Shown here one piece after another: positions 60,245-64,000 of a DNA stretch of 64,000 nt. The stretch is from an uncultured Caldilineaceae bacterium. Lineage in GTDB: Bacteria; Chloroflexota; Anaerolineae; Caldilineales; Caldilineaceae. The translations under genes and the position numbers were made by a program. Position 1 is the stretch's first letter; each line of letters opens with the position of its first letter. The stretch is from assembly GCA_951812725.1 (NCBI GenBank), contig OX638330.1, forward strand, positions 4,257,405 through 4,321,404, written 5' to 3'. The notes under the pieces were generated by a model. That model saw only the letters and a program-made list of their open reading frames with translations. It ran no database searches and had not been told where the DNA came from.

Positions 60245-61852
60245 TTACTTGGGTGACATCTCCTTGGCCTGCAAGCGATGGTCCAGCTTGACGTTCCAGT
60301 TCAGGTCTTCGCTGATCAGGTAGGCGAGGTCGAGGTGGGCGATGAGGCCGTAGGCGGCATCGTCATAGGCGACCTGTGCGGCTTCCTGCAGCTTCATGTC
60401 ACGGGCATCACCCGAGAGTGTGCGCGCCTCTTCCCACAGAGCGTTGACTTCCTCGTTGCAGTAGAGTGACACAACCCCTTCACAGGTGAAGTAGTTGACG
60501 TAAGAGAACCAGAGATCGAGGATCTCGTTGCCGTGCAGATGGACGGCGACCCAGTTGGGCTGGCCTTCTACTTCCGACCAGTTATGGCTGAACTGGGGAT
60601 TGAAGGTGTCCGGGGGCATGACACTGACGTTGGGGTTGAAGCCGACTTCGCTGAGCATGCCGCCGATTGCCTGGATGACCTCGACGTGGCCGGCGTGCAG
60701 GCCCTGGCGGGAGGCGAGGGTGAATTCCTGGCCCACATCCACCCCGTCGGCGGCTGCGTCCTCGAGGAGGGCACGCGCTTGATCCGGATCATAGGGATAG
60801 GGCTGCAGGTCCGGGTTGTGCCCGGTGGCGGTCTCGTTGACGATCTGGCCGGTGATGGTAGCGGCTCCGCCCAGCAGCGAATTAACGATCAACTCCTTGT
60901 CGATGGCCAGGTTGAGCGCCATGCGCACGCGGACGTCTTCAAACAGGCCCTTGTTGCCCATGCGGGCGAACATTGTCTCGACGCTGGCCACTGAAGCGCA
61001 GCGCAGGGCGTCGTCGCTCATAGCGGCATTGCACTGGTCAGGGGTCACAAACTGTGCAATGTCGACTTCGCCAGCCTGGGCAGCGGCGGCCCGGACCGTG
61101 TCTTCGGGCAGGAAGCGCCAGGTCAGCTTGTCATAGGATACATTGCCGCCGGCCTCGTCGGGGTTGTCGTGGCCCCACCAGTCGGGGTTGACGACATAGG
61201 TGATTGATTCGCCGCGCTTCCACTCGTCAAGCATGTAGGGGCCGGTGCCAACCAAGTTGGTGGAATAGGTGTCCGGCTCCTCCTGAATCTGCTTGGCCGA
61301 GGTAATCGCCACGAAGTACATCTTCTCCAGCAGAATCGGGTCGGGATCGGCGGCGGATACGTTGACACTGTATTCATCTACCGCTTCGGCACTGAGGACA
61401 CCACCGACAAAGCCGGTAAGGGTGTTGACGAGGTCGGCTTCCCACATATAGTTGATGCTTGTCGCCACGGCTTCGGCGTTCAGCGGGGAACCGTCATGGA
61501 AGGTTACACCTTCGCGCAACTGGAACTGGATGGTATTGTCATCGAGCCGTTCCCACTCAATTGCCAGCAGAGGGATGATCTCGCCGGTGGAGAAGTTGCG
61601 CGTGACCAGGGTTTCGACAACGTTCAAGCAGCCGTTGCAGTTGGTTTCAGCGGCGGCCAACGTTCCCTCCAGGGATGTCATTTCCTGGGCGACGGCGACG
61701 ATGAGCTCGCTTTCCGCAGCCTCCATCATGTCCCCATCGCCTGAGTCTGCCGGTGCGGCAGCGGGCGCGACGCACCCGGCCGCGAGCAGCAGAAGCAGCA
61801 GGGCCGCCAGCGGTACAGCGGTACGAATCACTACCTTACGGAGTGCCATCAT
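60245..61852 (-). CDS. ABC transporter substrate-binding lipoprotein, family 5
   Basis: 535 residues; AGGAAAGGAG precedes two adjacent ATGs. The leader LAALLLLLLAAGC is a lipoprotein signal. The mature part starts with an Ala/Asp/Glu linker, then shows family features TIQFQLREGVTFHDGSPLNA, LVGTGPYMLDEWKRGESITY and DPDQARALLEDAAADGVDVG. Captures peptides, nickel-chelates or oligosaccharides for the DppB/DppC-type permeases downstream. The ATPase subunits are not in the window, so they must be encoded elsewhere. Confidence 0.93.
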   Translation of the reverse strand: MMALRKVVIRTAVPLAALLLLLLAAGCVAPAAAPADSGDGDMMEAAESELIVAVAQEMTSLEGTLAAAETNCNGCLNVVETLVTRNFSTGEIIPLLAIEWERLDDNTIQFQLREGVTFHDGSPLNAEAVATSINYMWEADLVNTLTGFVGGVLSAEAVDEYSVNVSAADPDPILLEKMYFVAITSAKQIQEEPDTYSTNLVGTGPYMLDEWKRGESITYVVNPDWWGHDNPDEAGGNVSYDKLTWRFLPEDTVRAAAAQAGEVDIAQFVTPDQCNAAMSDDALRCASVASVETMFARMGNKGLFEDVRVRMALNLAIDKELIVNSLLGGAATITGQIVNETATGHNPDLQPYPYDPDQARALLEDAAADGVDVGQEFTLASRQGLHAGHVEVIQAIGGMLSEVGFNPNVSVMPPDTFNPQFSHNWSEVEGQPNWVAVHLHGNEILDLWFSYVNYFTCEGVVSLYCNEEVNALWEEARTLSGDARDMKLQEAAQVAYDDAAYGLIAHLDLAYLISEDLNWNVKLDHRLQAKEMSPK

Positions 61853-62099
61853 TCTGAATCTCCTTTCCTACGTTTGATGATATATGAACCGAGGATGAGG
61901 AATTGGCAGGTCTCGAAGGCCGCCCAGCTTTGGGGGACAAAAAGACACCTACCAAGCACATTCGACTCCCTCCGGCCCCCTTGGGAAGGGTGGCGCAGTG
62001 GGAACGACTCCATTTTACGGTTTTATCGATATGTGTCAAACGTCTTTATTTGCGGTGCCCAGGAAAGACAATTGCAGTGGACAGTTGTGCATCTGTCCA

Positions 62100-62915
62100 C
62101 TACCCACTTGAAATGGCGTTCAGGTAGGCGAGGCTTTCGCGGGCGATCCGTTCGGGGCCGGGCGTAAAGTCGAATACTTCGACGGAGAGCCAGCGGCTGT
62201 AGCTGAGATCGTCGAGCGTCTGGAGAATGGGGCGGAAGTCGAGGTCGCCCATGCCGGGGCCGCGCAGATTGGGGTCGTTGAGGTGGACGTGGTGGAAGAG
62301 GGGATGGACTGTTTGAATCTGTTCGGGAATGGGGCGGGGATCATTGCTCATGGCCTTAGTATCGACCATCATCTGCAGGCCAGGGTGATCGACCTGACGC
62401 ACGAGGTCGGCGGCTTCGTCGACGTTGACGATGAAGTTGGTTTCGTTGCGGCTGAGGGGTTCGACGCAGAAGAGGACGCCCTGCTGCTGGGCGCGCTCGC
62501 CGCAATGGTGCATGATTTCGGCGGTGGTTTTCCAGGCCTCGGCGGGGGACCGGTCGGGCGGCAGGTCGCGCTGTTGGGGCGAGCCGAAGATGAGCACTTC
62601 GCCGCCCAATTCGGCGCAGCAGTCGATCAGATCGAGCAGATATTGGGCGGTGCGGGCGCGGACTTCGGGGTCGGAATCGTTGAGTTGGAAGCCTTCGGTC
62701 TGTGCCAGCAGCCAGTGGAGGCCTACTACGGAGAGGCCGGCGTCTTCGACGGTGCGGCGGATGCGGCGGCGGTCGGCGGCGGAGAGTTCGGTGACAAGGC
62801 TGCAGAGGGTGAAGGGAGCCAGCTCGAGGCCCTGGTAACCGAGTTCGGCGACGAAGGCGGCGGTCTTTTCCAGGGGCCAGTCTTCGAAGAGTTCGTTGCA
62901 GATGGCATAAGGCAT
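62100..62915 (-). CDS. Sugar-phosphate isomerase/epimerase-like TIM-barrel protein
   Basis: 271 residues from ATG 62915; the longer frame to 63005 looks non-coding. It matches AP-endonuclease-2/xylose-isomerase-like barrels: ELGYQGLELAPF near residue 30, FCVEPLSRNETNFIVNVDEA (metal-ligand Glu) in the middle, MMVDTKAMSND (Asp), FHHVHLNDPNLRG (His) and WLSVEVFDFTPG (Glu). The set of acidic and His residues is the divalent-metal site of this fold. Such proteins isomerise or epimerise keto sugars such as D-tagatose/psicose or inosose. It is followed upstream by a paralogous gene; substrate unknown. Confidence 0.85.
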   Translation of the reverse strand: MPYAICNELFEDWPLEKTAAFVAELGYQGLELAPFTLCSLVTELSAADRRRIRRTVEDAGLSVVGLHWLLAQTEGFQLNDSDPEVRARTAQYLLDLIDCCAELGGEVLIFGSPQQRDLPPDRSPAEAWKTTAEIMHHCGERAQQQGVLFCVEPLSRNETNFIVNVDEAADLVRQVDHPGLQMMVDTKAMSNDPRPIPEQIQTVHPLFHHVHLNDPNLRGPGMGDLDFRPILQTLDDLSYSRWLSVEVFDFTPGPERIARESLAYLNAISSG

Positions 62916-63011
62916 GGCAGAGTGATCCTGGTGCTGTTGTGTATTGCGAAGGGCTGGGGGACGCCCGCGTAGGCCGGAGGGTACGGCCTGGCGGACTGCT
63001 TGCACTGCGGG

Positions 63012-63889
63012 CTATGTCTGATCGATCAACTTGCGCAGGAAAGCACCTTCGGTTTTCACGATCTCGTCGTCGTTTCCGGGCGTAAAGTTGTCGGGAATGA
63101 ACAGCTCTAGGGAGAGGGCGCCCTGATAGCCGAACGTCTTGAGGTCGTCGATCAGTTGGGGGATATCGGCGACTCCCTCGGCGAGGCGGGCGCCGCGCCA
63201 GCTCCAGGTTGTATTGCCGGCAGGGCCTTGGCCGCCGGGCTCGGGAAGGCGGTTGCCGACGTGGCAGTGGGCGACGTAGGGGCCGAGCAGTTCAAGCCCC
63301 ATGCGGGTGTCTTCGATGCCCACTTCGATCATATTCTGGACGTCGTAGATGGCGCCGATGTGGTCCGGGTCCAGGTCGCGCAGCAGTTCGAGCGCACGCG
63401 AGGCGGTGACGGCGAGGGTGCCGGTGTGGATTTCGTAGGTCGCCTTGACGCCATACTCACCTGCCAGCTCGGCCAGTTTGGCGTAGCCGGCGCGGGCTGC
63501 CAGGAACTGCGGCCAGTAGGGTTTGGTACGGTCGTGCTTGGGGGCGTCGATGCGGATCAGAGGCGGGCGGTCGGGATCGATGGCCAGGGCGCCTTTGAAG
63601 AGCTTGATGACATGCTCGGTGTCATCGTAGCTTGCGTTGGGAGCCAGGGCGGCGACGCGAATTCCGGTACGTTTGACGGCGGCGCGAATCTGCTCGGCCT
63701 TGTCGAGGATATTGTCCGGGCTTACGTCGGAGAGATGGCGGCCCCAGAAGAAGGGCTCTGCGCTCGGATCGGCGGGATTGTAGCGACAGCGCAACTCGAC
63801 GGCGTCGTAGCCGTACTCTTGCAGCTTGTCGAAGGTTTCATCCAGTTCCCAACGGGGAAGCATAACGGACGTACAACTCAGTTCCATAC
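63012..63889 (-). CDS. Sugar-phosphate isomerase/epimerase-like TIM-barrel protein
   Basis: 292 residues from ATG 63889, which has AGGAG; the frame to 63947 has no ribosome-binding site. Motifs: EYGYDAVELRCRYNPADPSA at the N-terminus, IRIDAPKHDRTKPYWPQFLA, the metal-ligand VKATYEIHTGTLAVTASRAL (Glu), IGAIYDVQNMIEVG (Asp), YVAHCHVGNRLP (His) and GALSLELFIPDNFTPG (Glu). The arrangement is the same as in the neighbouring barrel protein and the two probably act in one pathway. It resembles xylose-isomerase-like or inosose-dehydratase-type members; reaction not determinable. Confidence 0.86.
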
Positions 63890-64000
63890 AAGACTCCTTT
63901 ATGGCGGAGAGAGGGTGAAAGGAAGCAGGAAGCGGGGCGTTCCCCACACTTCGTTGCTCTCAGATAATACCGGGATTTTGTTGGCGGCACTTTTCGAGGA

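Noticed and set aside
1..64000. tRNA, rRNA, riboswitch, CRISPR array or replication origin
   Set aside because: None was recognised by reading either strand; weak signals were not distinguishable from chance without covariance-model searches.

Overview
The window is about 64 kb of high-GC bacterial DNA with densely packed minus-strand operons. Lineage is inferred only from gene content: Ala/Pro/Glu-rich lipoprotein leaders, several peptide and sugar ABC importers, three phytanoyl-CoA-dioxygenase-like proteins, a DUF1501/DUF1800 pair, GH172/GH105/GH78 enzymes and SH3b/NHL/LRR surface proteins. This fits a Chloroflexota (Anaerolineae/Caldilinea-like) heterotroph, possibly marine or host-associated. 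No rRNA or tRNA was found to confirm it.

Layout. 1-4.5 kb: a peptide-type ABC importer (ATPase cut by the window edge, two permeases, binding lipoprotein). 4.6-7.2 kb: a PhyH-family oxygenase and a GH172 (DUF2961) protein, with a clear terminator between them. 7.5-8.0 kb: a small membrane protein overlapping a HicB-like protein. 8.4-16.2 kb: a nitrate assimilation cassette (nirA, narK, narB), flanked by a truncated, MITE-split copy and an intact copy of one membrane-protein gene. 16.6-18.1 kb: a frameshifted ISKra4-type insertion sequence. 18.2-26.9 kb: a lower-GC accessory island. It holds a translationally coupled gene pair (SMEK-like nuclease domain + helical repeats + tandem PIN-like domains, then a 647-aa protein with no recognised domain), decayed genes, and a second gene pair of unknown function. 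27-30 kb: a PhyH protein and a ThDP-dependent acetolactate-synthase-like enzyme. 30-36 kb: an LRR lipoprotein, a six-bladed NHL protein, DUF1501 and DUF1800. 36-52.4 kb: a long minus-strand catabolic region: dead-M14/GH105 fusion, RraA-like, enolase-superfamily dehydratase, orphan FitA-like antitoxin, URO-D-type methyltransferase, GH78 rhamnosidase, fucose/arabinose-isomerase-like protein, corrinoid protein, FAD protein and a sugar ABC importer. 52.8-57.6 kb: a third PhyH protein and a giant SH3b repeat protein. 58-61.9 kb: a second peptide-type ABC importer. 62.1-63.9 kb: two sugar-phosphate isomerase/epimerase-like TIM barrels.

How genes work together. NirA, NarK and NarB give ferredoxin-type nitrate uptake and reduction to ammonium. 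The 36-52 kb genes look like a programme for importing and dismantling deoxy, acidic or methylated sugars. The three ABC operons share an architecture in which an inverted repeat sits between the binding-protein gene and the first permease gene.

Repeats. There is a roughly 286-bp MITE family (GTAA ends, one exact 8-bp target duplication, one paralogous empty site) with a GC-rich double-hairpin core present five times in one orientation, a 173-bp element with perfect 18-bp inverted ends, and AGTGGTC-type short tandem repeats that sit in gene gaps and in places form protein C-termini. The best candidate for an undescribed system is the coupled gene pair at 18,254-24,440, with the second pair at 25,618-26,862 as a possible companion.
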